From Elusimicrobium minutum (GTDB lineage: Bacteria; Elusimicrobiota; Elusimicrobia; Elusimicrobiales; UBA9959): DNA of 64,000 nucleotides. Location: assembly GCA_020723765.1 (NCBI GenBank), contig DYIF01000003.1:62001-126000 (forward strand), written 5' to 3'. Below the pieces are notes generated by a model. It did no database searches and was not told the origin of the DNA. It saw only the letters and a program-made list of their open reading frames with translations. Positions 20,002 through 30,233 of the stretch are shown here, piece after piece (positions within the stretch are counted from its first letter, which is position 1; each line of letters opens with the position of its first letter). A program made the translations under genes and the position numbers.

Positions 20002-22443
20002 TTATTTTTTCTCGTGTTTTTTTCTTTTTCTCATATAAATTGCTTTTGAAGGACATTTTTTTGCGCATATCGAGCATCCTATGCATTTTTTATGATCGAA
20101 TGTCGGTTTTTTGTCTTTATTTAATTTTACCGCAAGATATCCGCATGTCGCGCAGTTGCCGCATCCTATGCATAACTCATTTATAACATCCGGTATCTTT
20201 TTTTCGGGGGTTAGTTTGTCGAAAGGAGTTATTATGTCGGGTAAAGCGCAGCCTATAAACTCGGATACCGAGTTATATCCTTTTTCATATAACATCGAGG
20301 ACAATCCCCACTCCAAATGGTTTATTATATCGTATCCGTATTTCATAAGTATGGTGCAGAACTGAACGTTTTTGGCTCCCATAGCCAGGAAATTGGCGGC
20401 CATTTTCCAATTCATCGCTCCGCCGTTTGCGGATATCGGAACCCCTATTTTTACGGCTTTTGCCACGGTCAGATAACTTATCGGAGCTATCCCTTCTCCG
20501 CTAAGCCCGACGACTACTCCTTCATCCCATTTTTTATTATTCGATTTTCTAAAACCGAGGGCCGGGAAGGAATTCGCCAAGGTTATGCCGGCTTTTTTAT
20601 TAGGATATTTATCGTAAACTTTTTTTATCGCGTCCACCACCTGGTATATGGATGTCACCGCGCCGGTAAGCTTAAAAAGCTTTGGTATTTTCGGATCGGA
20701 CATTTCCATTACCCAGTCGATGATCTTTGCGCTAAGTTCGGGATCCTGAGATACGATATCTCCTTTGGTCCCATCCCCTCCCTGAGGACACGATAGGCTG
20801 TATTCTATAACCATAGCTCCCGCGTTTTCTAATTTTTTAGTGTTGGATTGCCATACTTTTTTATCTTTTTCATCGTTACCGGTGACCGGTCCTCCTGTGG
20901 ATGCTCCGGTAATTCTATCCGGATAAAGTTTTATAAGTTTTTCTATTTCGGCGCATACCCTATCCAGCGGGTGATCCGAAACGTTATCCGAGTTTCCATA
21001 AGTCGATTTGTCGAAAAGAAACATATATTCTGAAGGTATATGTATATGGACGTTATCGAAGGCTGTTTTCATTATCACGCCGGGCCATCCGTTTTCGTAG
21101 GCCAATTTTACCTGCTCAAAACCGTCCGAATGAGGAGCCGCCGATATCATAAAAGGAGATTTCATTTTATAGCCGAAGAAATCGGTTTCCAGATTTACGG
21201 GAAGCATATTTCTTCCGGTTAAAACAAGAGAACTTTTATTATTTTTTTCTATCTTTATTTTCTTGTTTTTAATATACGCGTCTACTTCCATTGCTGCATT
21301 TTTTCCGCTTGCTGCGCATTCTACTACCGTGGAGGCTCCGTTTAAAAAATCTCCGCAGTAAAAAACACCCTCTTTTTTTAGGATGTTCATAGAGGGAATA
21401 TTTTTTATCGCGAGTATCACGAAATCTATGTCTGTTCTATTTTGAACGCTTCCTTCTATTTCGTTTCCTTTTTCGTCCAATTTGACAAATTTTGCGCCGG
21501 TTATCTTTTTGTTTTTTGAGATTATTCCTTTTATTTTAGTTCTTCCGTTTATGTTTATTTTATATTTATATAGCTCTTCTATTTCTCTTTCGCTAAGCTG
21601 TATTTCCGCGGCGTTTTTTCTTGTGAAAATCTCGGCTGTTTTGGCTCCCATTTTTATTGCCGTTACCGCGCAGTCCGCGCTTACGGCTCCTCCGCCGACT
21701 ACCGCCACATTTTTGTTTTTTAAATTATATTTTTTAAAATTTTTTAAAAATTCTAGTCCGTCTATGCCCATATCTTCATTTTCTATGTTAAGCCTTATTT
21801 GTTTGTCCACTCCCGCTCCTACTATTACCGCGTCGTAATCGGATAAAAGTTTCTCGGGTTCTTTTATTTCCATTCCCAAATTTATTTTTATATCTCCCAA
21901 AGTTTTTATAAAATCTATGTCTGTTTTAAGTATGTTTTTATCGAGTCTCGAATCCGGAATTAAGTTCATAACTCCGCCTATTTTTTTATCTTTTTCGTAT
22001 ATGTCTATGGAATAACCCATCTGAGTAAGAGCCGCTGCGGCGCTTAGGGAACTCGCTCCCGAACCTACTATCGCGATTTTTTTTCCGTTTTTCTTTTGTT
22101 TTTCAAATTTCGGCATTATTCCCGTATCTTTGGCTTTTTGTATTATCGTTGCCTGGACCTTTGGGATATCTATCGGTTTATCCAGAAGTTTTCTCGAGCA
22201 CGCTTTCATGCAAAACCAATCGGGACATACCGCTCCGCAAACTCCTCCTAAAGGATTTGAGCCCATAATTATTCTTGCACTGGTCGCAAAATCGGAGCTT
22301 TCCCCGGATTTAATAGCCATTATAAAATCCGCGGGAGAGCAGTTTACGGGACATGCTTGTTTGCAGGGTTTTTCCTGGCAGTATAAACATCGGTCTACTT
22401 CTTCGAAAAGTTTGGCGTCGGATAAAAAAATTTCGTTATTCAT
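20002..22443 (-). CDS. Fused PreT-PreA-type (dihydropyrimidine dehydrogenase-like) flavo-iron-sulfur oxidoreductase
   Basis: N-term GltD/PreT-like Cys region and Rossmann folds (IVGSGASSLSAAAALTQMGY; AVVGGGAVSADCA), then PreA-like FMN barrel (LSCPQGGDGTKG) and C-terminal 2x[4Fe-4S] (CIGCGNCATCGY, CIGCSICAKKCP). Confidence 0.88.
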   Translation of the reverse strand: MNNEIFLSDAKLFEEVDRCLYCQEKPCKQACPVNCSPADFIMAIKSGESSDFATSARIIMGSNPLGGVCGAVCPDWFCMKACSRKLLDKPIDIPKVQATIIQKAKDTGIMPKFEKQKKNGKKIAIVGSGASSLSAAAALTQMGYSIDIYEKDKKIGGVMNLIPDSRLDKNILKTDIDFIKTLGDIKINLGMEIKEPEKLLSDYDAVIVGAGVDKQIRLNIENEDMGIDGLEFLKNFKKYNLKNKNVAVVGGGAVSADCAVTAIKMGAKTAEIFTRKNAAEIQLSEREIEELYKYKININGRTKIKGIISKNKKITGAKFVKLDEKGNEIEGSVQNRTDIDFVILAIKNIPSMNILKKEGVFYCGDFLNGASTVVECAASGKNAAMEVDAYIKNKKIKIEKNNKSSLVLTGRNMLPVNLETDFFGYKMKSPFMISAAPHSDGFEQVKLAYENGWPGVIMKTAFDNVHIHIPSEYMFLFDKSTYGNSDNVSDHPLDRVCAEIEKLIKLYPDRITGASTGGPVTGNDEKDKKVWQSNTKKLENAGAMVIEYSLSCPQGGDGTKGDIVSQDPELSAKIIDWVMEMSDPKIPKLFKLTGAVTSIYQVVDAIKKVYDKYPNKKAGITLANSFPALGFRKSNNKKWDEGVVVGLSGEGIAPISYLTVAKAVKIGVPISANGGAMNWKMAANFLAMGAKNVQFCTILMKYGYDIINHLEWGLSSMLYEKGYNSVSEFIGCALPDIITPFDKLTPEKKIPDVINELCIGCGNCATCGYLAVKLNKDKKPTFDHKKCIGCSICAKKCPSKAIYMRKRKKHEKK

Positions 22444-22486
22444 CTTTCCTCCGTATACTAATATTAAATTTTACCAATTTAATATG

Positions 22487-23875
22487 TTAAATATATCGGT
22501 CCGAAATAATTTTTAGAATATTTTCTTTTATTTTCGATTCCATATTTGCGGCCATTTTTTGGTACGATTTGATATTTTCTTTTGAAAGGGTCGAAGTGGA
22601 AATTATTTCATAAGGAGGATTTTCCATCCATTTAGCCTTATAGCGCTTTGCTATTTTCGTCATAGGAGTATCGGGAAATACCGATAACGTACAGTAATCT
22701 ATGTAGGCGTTGATTGGAAAAGTGTCGTTTTTTTTAAAATTTTCGATTTCCTTTTCGCTTTTTGTTTTCAATATGTGTTTTATGACCCTTTCCATGCTCC
22801 ATCTGAAAGTTTTTTGGATGTCTTTTTCGGTTTCTCCCGGTATTCCTATCATAATTTCGAGTATTATCGTAGATTTCGGAGCGTATTTAATTATCATATC
22901 CAATTTTTTCCCCGTTTCTTTTAATGAAAGGCTTAGATTTTCTCTTTTTAAAATTTTTATCGATTTGGGATTAATGGATTGAATCCCTATGCTGAATTTT
23001 AAATGAGGATTATTAGAAACTTTTAGTATGTCTTTAGTTATAAATTTTATGTTTGTGGTTATCGACCAGTCTATTTCTTTTGTTATCGCTTTCGATGTTA
23101 TGAATTTTAATATTTTTTCGGCTCTTTTTGGATTTATTAAAAAATCGGAATCGGATATTATCACTTTAAGCCGCCCGGAATTTATTCGAGAAGCGTTATC
23201 TATTATCCATTTTATTTCTTTTAAAACTCTATTTAAAGAAAAGAATCTTATATTCTTTTTGATCGTCCATAAACAAAAAGGACAATTAAAGGGACACCCT
23301 CTCGAAGTTTCCAATATCAGATAATCTGCCGAAGTATTTCGGAATATCTCTTTTAAGTATGGAGACGGGATATCGTCTAAGTTGCGTAAAATTTTTTCTT
23401 TATTTTTTATTATTTCGTTTTTTCTTTTAATTATGATGTTCCCTACGTTATACCAGTCGGATCCCGATAACGTTTTTTTTATTATTTCGGCAAACGCAAT
23501 CTCACCTTCCCCTTCTATGAGAGCGTCGGCTTTGGAGTCGGTTAATATTTCCCCTCCGTTTACTGAAACTTCTTTTCCGCCCAATATTATTTTTATTTTT
23601 TCGTTTTCTTTTTTTAATAGTTTTGAAAGATAAACAACCCGGTCTCTGTTCCACATATAACACGAAAAACCTATTATCCGAGGCTTTGTTTTTAAAATGT
23701 CTTTTAATACTTCATTTAGTCGGTTGTCTATTTCTTTTTCCGAAAATTCCTTTATTAATATTTTTACTCTTTTATTGAAAATCTTTTCGGCGTATGTTTT
23801 CAAATATGCCAGCCCCAGAGGAACGGTATGGATTTTTTCTCGATAAATGTTTATTAGCGTAATTCTGAGAGGCAT
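22487..23875 (-). CDS. B12-binding-domain radical SAM protein
   Basis: LGLAYLKTYAEKIF...IGFSCYMWNRDRV (B12-binding type) then ETSRGCPFNCPFCLW CxxxCxxC. Confidence 0.88.
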   Translation of the reverse strand: MPLRITLINIYREKIHTVPLGLAYLKTYAEKIFNKRVKILIKEFSEKEIDNRLNEVLKDILKTKPRIIGFSCYMWNRDRVVYLSKLLKKENEKIKIILGGKEVSVNGGEILTDSKADALIEGEGEIAFAEIIKKTLSGSDWYNVGNIIIKRKNEIIKNKEKILRNLDDIPSPYLKEIFRNTSADYLILETSRGCPFNCPFCLWTIKKNIRFFSLNRVLKEIKWIIDNASRINSGRLKVIISDSDFLINPKRAEKILKFITSKAITKEIDWSITTNIKFITKDILKVSNNPHLKFSIGIQSINPKSIKILKRENLSLSLKETGKKLDMIIKYAPKSTIILEIMIGIPGETEKDIQKTFRWSMERVIKHILKTKSEKEIENFKKNDTFPINAYIDYCTLSVFPDTPMTKIAKRYKAKWMENPPYEIISTSTLSKENIKSYQKMAANMESKIKENILKIISDRYI

Positions 23876-23876
23876 T

Positions 23877-25202
23877 TTAAAATCGGTTCCATATCTTTTT
23901 TGCGGTTTCTTGGGATTTTCGCGCTACTTCCTTTTCGTCTATAAAATTTAGTTTCCCCTTTTCCATAAGAATGTTTCCGTTAACTATGGTGGTATCTATG
24001 TTGGATTGAGATATGCCGAATATAAGATGCCCCATAAAATTGTCTTCTTTTAACGGAGTGGTCGGAATGTAGTCTACGATTATAATGTCGGCGAAATTCC
24101 CTTCCTTTATCTCGCCTATTTTTTCGAAATATTTTGACGCTATCTTAGCGTTATTCTCTAAAGTTTTTGTAACCTCGGGAAAACCGACCGAAGGATTTGA
24201 ATTTTTTAAATGACAAAGCCATAAAGCAGCTCTAATCTCTTCCATCATATTTACTGTCATAGCGTCGGTTCCAAGCCCGTATAATATTTCTTTTTTAGAA
24301 AAACCTATTATATCGGATATCCCTACTGCGTTATTGGCGTTGGATTGCGAATTGACGGCTATTTGAGTTTGAGTTCTTCTTAGTATTTCTTTTTCTTTTT
24401 CGTTTATATGTACGCAATGAGCCAGTATGCTTTTTTCTCCCAGTATCGAAAATTTTTCAAATCTTTCCACCACTCTCATCTTATGTTTTTTCTGGCAGTC
24501 TATCTGGTCGGATACGGCTTCGGCGCAATGTACGTGAAAACCCGAGTTTAGGGAGTTTCCTATGTCCGAGGCTATTTCAAGCGTTTTATTCGATACGGTA
24601 AACGATGCGTGGAGACCGAATAAAGACTTTATAAAATTGTCGTTTTTTTCATTTGAATATTTTATAAACTCGTAATTTTCTTTTATTCCTTCCAGCGCCT
24701 TTTTTTCTCCGTCTCTATCCGAAACCTCGTAACACAAACAGGCTCTTAGACCGCATCGGCGCACGGCTTTTTCTATTTCAAATAAGGATCCTCTTATTGA
24801 GAAAGGACTTGCGTGATGGTCTATCAGCGTAGTCGTTCCTTTTTTTATCGCCTGTATCAAAGCCGCCATGGAGCTATAGTAAATGGCGTCGTAATCCAAT
24901 TTTTTATCCAATCTCCACCACAAATTGTTCAATACTTCTACAAAATCTTTAGAGGAATTTATCTTATTAAGTCCTCTTGCGAAACTCGAATAAAAATGCA
25001 TATGAACGTTTATAAACCCGGGCATTATTAGTTTATCTTCGGCATTTATGATTTTGTCCGCTTTTATGTTTTTTGAGGCGGATTTAAATATTTTTTTTAT
25101 CTTCGAATCTTCTATAAGGATATCGTACCCTTTTAGAAGTTTTTTTGAAGAACCTCCGGTAAAAATTATCGAATTTTTTATCAATATTGTTTTGGTTTTC
25201 AT
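23877..25202 (-). CDS. Amidohydrolase, SsnA-like paralog
   Basis: IMPGFINVHMHFYSSFARGL, GFHVHCAEA, YGLGTDAMTVNMMEEIR. Confidence 0.85.
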   Translation of the reverse strand: MKTKTILIKNSIIFTGGSSKKLLKGYDILIEDSKIKKIFKSASKNIKADKIINAEDKLIMPGFINVHMHFYSSFARGLNKINSSKDFVEVLNNLWWRLDKKLDYDAIYYSSMAALIQAIKKGTTTLIDHHASPFSIRGSLFEIEKAVRRCGLRACLCYEVSDRDGEKKALEGIKENYEFIKYSNEKNDNFIKSLFGLHASFTVSNKTLEIASDIGNSLNSGFHVHCAEAVSDQIDCQKKHKMRVVERFEKFSILGEKSILAHCVHINEKEKEILRRTQTQIAVNSQSNANNAVGISDIIGFSKKEILYGLGTDAMTVNMMEEIRAALWLCHLKNSNPSVGFPEVTKTLENNAKIASKYFEKIGEIKEGNFADIIIVDYIPTTPLKEDNFMGHLIFGISQSNIDTTIVNGNILMEKGKLNFIDEKEVARKSQETAKKIWNRF

Positions 25203-25210
25203 TTATTCTC

Positions 25211-26569
25211 CTATATATACCATTCTATTTGAAGCGGGCTTGACTCTATATCTTTTGAAGAAGTTATAAATCTTTTGATAATATCTTTTAATATCAGCTC
25301 TTCCCGATCTATTTCAAATAACCATATTTCGTCCAATTTTTGTTCTCCGTCTACAAGCGTGAAAGAATTTTTTGAAAATTTTCCGTTAAGCGAAAAGTTT
25401 ATTCTTACCGTAACTCCTTTCGTAATTCCAGCCGGATTTTTTTCATAGCTTAAAAAATCTATGGATATGATTTGAAATTTGTCTATTTTTAAAAAAATAT
25501 TTTTTTCGTTTTTAATTTTTTCCCTGGCTTTGATTAGTTTTTGCTTAATCTCTTCTTCGATTTTTACGCTTATCTCCTGGGTATCGTTTTTCCACCAGGA
25601 GTATATGTTAAAAAAAGTTTCGGCTATTAAAAGTTGCATTTTGGGTTTTGAGATTTCTTTATATGGTTGTCGTTCTCCATCCGATAATTCCACTTTATTT
25701 CCCATATTGTTGACAAAAGAAGGGGTCCCTAAAAGATTTTCCAGTTTCATGACATAGGATTCGCCTTTTTGTTCTATCAAAGATAATTTCCATATTCCGT
25801 CGTAGACGAAAGTCAAAAAAAGATATTTTGTTATCGGAAATCTTTCTCCGGATACGAAGTTTTTGTTTACCGCGTCCACATAATATTGTCTCGAAGTGTA
25901 TTTTACGAAAGCCGATATGGCTTTTTCGTAATCGGTATATCTTACGTTTATTATTTTAACGTCGTCTACAGAAAAATTTTCTATTTCGGTTTTTATTTCC
26001 TTTTGATAAAGTTCCGCTATTTCTTTTAGATATTTTTTATATAGATAATCGCTCGATATCTGAGCCATATCGTTTTTTTGTCCGGAAATCATCAACATAT
26101 ACTGTTCGAGCGCGTATGCGGAAAGCTTTTTAAAATCGTCCGGATTTAAATTTAATTTTTTAAGTATTTCCTCGGCTTCCCTTTCTCTCTTTATCAAATC
26201 TTCTTCGGTAAATGATTTGTAAGAAGCCTCGGTTTTTTTCTGTATAAAATGCATAAAAAGTCCGGCGACTATATAAGCTATAGAAGAATATCCCCTTGAT
26301 CTGTTAGGGTAGTTGTAATCGTATGTTCTATAACGACCGTATCTCGAAGAAGGAGTAAAAAGTAGAATTATCAGTATTATTATGAAAAAAGGAAGATCCG
26401 ATTTTGAAAATCCTTTTTTGGGAGGTTTATAGTCGTTGTAAGAATAAGAATATGAAGATGAATCGTCGTCGTAAGCGAAAGGACTTGCGAGTCTATCGAC
26501 AATATTAAAAGAAGCGTTTAAATTCAAAACTAAAAAACAAATCGAAAAAAGCAAAAAAACTTTTTTCAT
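25211..26569 (-). CDS. Membrane protein with TIM44-like region
   Basis: Signal/TM N-term, Ser/Tyr-rich linker, TM segment, soluble C-term with TIM44-like pattern (FSVDDVKIINVRYTDYEKAISAFVKYTSRQYYVD). Confidence 0.6.
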   Translation of the reverse strand: MKKVFLLFSICFLVLNLNASFNIVDRLASPFAYDDDSSSYSYSYNDYKPPKKGFSKSDLPFFIIILIILLFTPSSRYGRYRTYDYNYPNRSRGYSSIAYIVAGLFMHFIQKKTEASYKSFTEEDLIKREREAEEILKKLNLNPDDFKKLSAYALEQYMLMISGQKNDMAQISSDYLYKKYLKEIAELYQKEIKTEIENFSVDDVKIINVRYTDYEKAISAFVKYTSRQYYVDAVNKNFVSGERFPITKYLFLTFVYDGIWKLSLIEQKGESYVMKLENLLGTPSFVNNMGNKVELSDGERQPYKEISKPKMQLLIAETFFNIYSWWKNDTQEISVKIEEEIKQKLIKAREKIKNEKNIFLKIDKFQIISIDFLSYEKNPAGITKGVTVRINFSLNGKFSKNSFTLVDGEQKLDEIWLFEIDREELILKDIIKRFITSSKDIESSPLQIEWYI

Positions 26570-26823
26570 TTTATCAAACCAAAGGATATAATAAGAACCA
26601 CCGAAAATATTATGCTTATTCCTATTATTACTGCGGATACCACTCTCGAATAGTATTCGCTAACCGCGGTATTCCCTCTTAATATTTCCTTTATTTCGTC
26701 TATATCGGGTGTTATTTCGTTTATTATATTAAACGCTTTTCTTATTACGCTCATAAAAAAAGCTAAAGAAACCAGAGATATTATTAAAGATATAACCACA
26801 ATCGCTATTATTTTAATTATCAT
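26566..26823 (-). CDS. Small hypothetical membrane protein, two predicted TM segments
   Basis: 85 aa ORF, 4 nt overlap with downstream gene, hydrophobic termini. Confidence 0.6.
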   Translation of the reverse strand: MIIKIIAIVVISLIISLVSLAFFMSVIRKAFNIINEITPDIDEIKEILRGNTAVSEYYSRVVSAVIIGISIIFSVVLIISFGLIK

Positions 26824-26832
26824 TTTTCCTCC

Positions 26833-28248
26833 CTAAGCTATATGTTTTAAATGTCTTTTGGCGGTTTGAATCAAAGATATGTTGTTGTCTGCCGCCATTT
26901 TAATTACTTCTTTCTCCGTTTCAACGGCCCCGTGTATTACGGTTTTTATCGGAAGTTTTATTATCTCTTTCATCGAATTGATATCTAAAAAACCGTTTAT
27001 AGCCAATATCATATCTTTTTTTAATTTTATCATATTTTTTTTGTTCATTTTAAATATGGCCGAAACTATGGCGAAATGCGAAGATTCGTCTCCCTGGGAA
27101 TAAGATAACATTACTCCTTCCGAGATTATGACCGCGCAGTGCGTTTTCAAATGTTTTGAAAGAATGTATGCAAGTTTTATGTCTCTCCTGTTTTCTATAG
27201 AATATCTTTTGTTTATGGATTTGATCTCCAATGTTTCGTCGAATATATCCGGTTCCTGTATTACGAAATCTCCGCCAAGATATATTATTTCTTTTTCCGA
27301 TGGAGGGTTTATTATATTCATTGAAAAAGATATGAGTTTTGTTTCTTCGTTTTTTTTGCCCAAATATTTTAATATATCCGCCGAAAAATCGGGGGCTATT
27401 AAGCATCTTGGTTTTAGATTTGCGATTTCTTTTATTATTTCGGTGTCGATAGGCTCGTTGAAAGCGTAAGTGTTTCCCTGTTCAGGTTCTCCCAACTTTA
27501 AAACGGCTTTTTTTAAGCTTTCCGCGGTGACCAAAGAACAAATATTCGAGTGTTTTAAACAAATTATCGTCGGTTCTTTTATGTCCTTGAAAATATTTAG
27601 GGCTTTTTCTATGTCCAAATAATGATTTAAATTTAATTCGGAATCCGACGATTTGATGTTTTTAAAATGAAAATTGGATTTTATCGGAGAAGAGTATATG
27701 GCGCATTTTTGGTGAGGGTTTTCTCCGTATCTAAGTTCTTTTTCTTTTTTGAGCGGAATGTTTATTATTTCGCTTTGGATATTGATGTAAGGAAACATAT
27801 CGTACGATTTTTTTGAAAAAATATAGGATAACTTATTAAGGGTTAGAATTAAAAGTTCCTTTTTCAGCTCCTGGCTTATTTCTCCAAAGAGCCTCATATG
27901 AGATTCGGATTTTACGATCGATTGGTTGTCGCTTATTACTGTTATCCCTTTATTTGCCGCGAATATAAGGAGTATCGTGTTATAAAAATCTTCGTAGGAC
28001 TCCGGTATGTCGGCTATTACGATATCCGGCTTGGTTATCGAACTTTTTTTCTTTCCGGAAATTATGTTTATTAATTCGATATTAGGGTGAGAGTCTTCCG
28101 ATTTTAATTCCAAGGCGCTTACTCCGTTTTTTATCAAAAATTCGAAGGTTGAGCCTTGAGAATATATTTCATATCCGTTTGAAATAAGAGTTTTTGAAAT
28201 TTCGAGAACTTCCGATTTGTCGTATAGGTTTATATATGCCGATTTCAT
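26833..28248 (-). CDS. purH: Highly divergent PurH-like protein
   Basis: LYDKSEVLEISKTLISNGYEIYSQGSTFEFL (MGS-like N-term), LRYGENPHQKCAIY, LKHSNICSLVTAESL (cf. KHxNPCG). Confidence 0.72.
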   Translation of the reverse strand: MKSAYINLYDKSEVLEISKTLISNGYEIYSQGSTFEFLIKNGVSALELKSEDSHPNIELINIISGKKKSSITKPDIVIADIPESYEDFYNTILLIFAANKGITVISDNQSIVKSESHMRLFGEISQELKKELLILTLNKLSYIFSKKSYDMFPYINIQSEIINIPLKKEKELRYGENPHQKCAIYSSPIKSNFHFKNIKSSDSELNLNHYLDIEKALNIFKDIKEPTIICLKHSNICSLVTAESLKKAVLKLGEPEQGNTYAFNEPIDTEIIKEIANLKPRCLIAPDFSADILKYLGKKNEETKLISFSMNIINPPSEKEIIYLGGDFVIQEPDIFDETLEIKSINKRYSIENRRDIKLAYILSKHLKTHCAVIISEGVMLSYSQGDESSHFAIVSAIFKMNKKNMIKLKKDMILAINGFLDINSMKEIIKLPIKTVIHGAVETEKEVIKMAADNNISLIQTAKRHLKHIA

Positions 28249-30233
28249 TTTATAATATCTAAAAATTCTTTTTCGCTTATAATTTTAACGCCCAATTTTT
28301 TCGCTTTTTCATACTTCGACCCCGGATCTTTCCCCGCGACAAGATAAGAGGTCTTCGATGAAACGGAAGAGGATATTTTCCCTCCCAATTCCATAACCTT
28401 TTTTTCAGCTTCGTTTCTTGTCATGCCGTCGAGCTCTCCGGTAAATACGAAGGATAATCCGTTTAACTTTAAACTCTTTATCTCGTTGCGATATTTCGTG
28501 TTTAAACCCAGGGCTTCGAATTCTTCTATCATTTTTTTAACGTTTTCCTGTTTGAAAAAGTCCGATATTGAATTGGCTATAGTCGGTCCTATTTCGTTTA
28601 TAGACGAAAGTTCTTCCTCTTTCGCTTCGGAGAGTTTCTTCAAATCCGTAAATTTTTGAGCCAAAATCTCCGCCGTTTTTTCTCCAACGTGTCTTATCCC
28701 CAGAGCGTATATTAATTTGTTTAAATTGTTTTTTTTGGATTTTTCTATTTGATTTAAAAGATTTGAAGCCTTTTTTTCTTTAAATAGATCCAATTGCAGT
28801 AGATCTTCTTTTTTTAGTTTGTATATGTCGGTTATCGTTTTTATTAATTTTTTTTCAATTAGCGCGTCTACCGTATTTTCTCCGAGTCCCTCTATGTTCA
28901 TCGCGTCCCTTGAGGCGAAATGTATTATGGTTCTTCTGATTTGCTCCGGGCATTCCGGATTTATGCATCTTATATAGACCTCGTCTTTATGTAGCTCGGA
29001 TTGGCATGCCGGACATTTTTTAGGCGGAATTATTTCCTTTTCTTCGCCCGTCCTTTCTTCTTTTAAAACTCTGATTATTTTTGGGATAACGTCTCCAGCT
29101 CTTTCTATTATCACGGTGTCTCCGACTTTTGCGTCAAGTCTTTTTATCTCGTCAAAATTATGAAGGGTGGAGCTGGATATTATAACTCCTCCGCATTTCA
29201 CAGGCTCAAGACTTGCCACCGGAGTTAATATGCCGGTTCTTCCTACCGAAAATATCACGTTTTTTATTTTTGTTTTGGCTTGTTCGGCTTTAAATTTAAA
29301 GGCTATAGCCCATCTGGGACTTTTTGCGGTATTTCCCAGGATTCTTTGAATAGAAAAATCGTTTATCTTTACCACTATTCCGTCTATCTCAAAATCTAAA
29401 TTTTCTCTTTCCTCTTCGGTTTTTTTATAAAATTCAATCACCTCTTCGGGTTTTGAGCACAACCTCTTTATGTAATTGGTCGGTATGGAAAGATTGTCGC
29501 AGAGCTTGAAATACTCCCACTGGGTCTTCGGTTCGGCTATTCCTCTTACGTTCGCGTACGAATGAACCATAAATCTTAGGTTTCTTTTTGCGGTTATGTT
29601 GGGGTCTTTTTGCCTGAGAGATCCGCTTGCCGCGTTTCTCGGATTTGAAAATAAATCTTCTCCGTTTTCCTCTTGCGTTTTGTTGATTTTTTCAAAATCT
29701 TTTTTGTTTAAATATACCTCTCCTCTTATCTCTATGAAAGAGTTTTGAGGGAGGTTTATCGCCAATGGAACGGATTTTATCGCTTTAACGTTTGCCGTTA
29801 CGTCTTCTCCGGTTTCTCCGTCTCCTCTTGTAGACGCTCTTACAAGTTTCCCGTTTTCGTATTCTATGGCGCAGGATAGCCCGTCTATTTTGGCTTCCGC
29901 AACCATTTCAAAGCTTTTCCCTACGATTTTTACAATTCTGTTATGCCATTCTTTAAATTCCTCTTCGCTATAGCAGTTTTCAAGAGATAACATCGGAGGA
30001 TTGTGTTTTACAGGATTGAATTCGTTTGAAGCCTGTCCTCCCACTCTGTTGGTCGGAGAGTACTCGTCGCGGTATTGCGGATATTTATTTTCAAGTTCTT
30101 TCAACTCTTTCATCAAAGAGTCGAACTCCGCGTCCGATATTTCCGGTTTTTGTAAAACGTAATAAAGGTACTCGTGTCTTCTTATTTCTTCTCTTAATTT
30201 TTTAATTTTGTTTTCTATGTCGGACATGTTCAT
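28245..30233 (-). CDS. ligA: NAD-dependent DNA ligase
   Basis: VAEAKIDGLSCAIEYENG, TRGDGETGEDVTAN, Cys4 zinc site, BRCT C-term. Confidence 0.97.
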   Translation of the reverse strand: MNMSDIENKIKKLREEIRRHEYLYYVLQKPEISDAEFDSLMKELKELENKYPQYRDEYSPTNRVGGQASNEFNPVKHNPPMLSLENCYSEEEFKEWHNRIVKIVGKSFEMVAEAKIDGLSCAIEYENGKLVRASTRGDGETGEDVTANVKAIKSVPLAINLPQNSFIEIRGEVYLNKKDFEKINKTQEENGEDLFSNPRNAASGSLRQKDPNITAKRNLRFMVHSYANVRGIAEPKTQWEYFKLCDNLSIPTNYIKRLCSKPEEVIEFYKKTEEERENLDFEIDGIVVKINDFSIQRILGNTAKSPRWAIAFKFKAEQAKTKIKNVIFSVGRTGILTPVASLEPVKCGGVIISSSTLHNFDEIKRLDAKVGDTVIIERAGDVIPKIIRVLKEERTGEEKEIIPPKKCPACQSELHKDEVYIRCINPECPEQIRRTIIHFASRDAMNIEGLGENTVDALIEKKLIKTITDIYKLKKEDLLQLDLFKEKKASNLLNQIEKSKKNNLNKLIYALGIRHVGEKTAEILAQKFTDLKKLSEAKEEELSSINEIGPTIANSISDFFKQENVKKMIEEFEALGLNTKYRNEIKSLKLNGLSFVFTGELDGMTRNEAEKKVMELGGKISSSVSSKTSYLVAGKDPGSKYEKAKKLGVKIISEKEFLDIIK

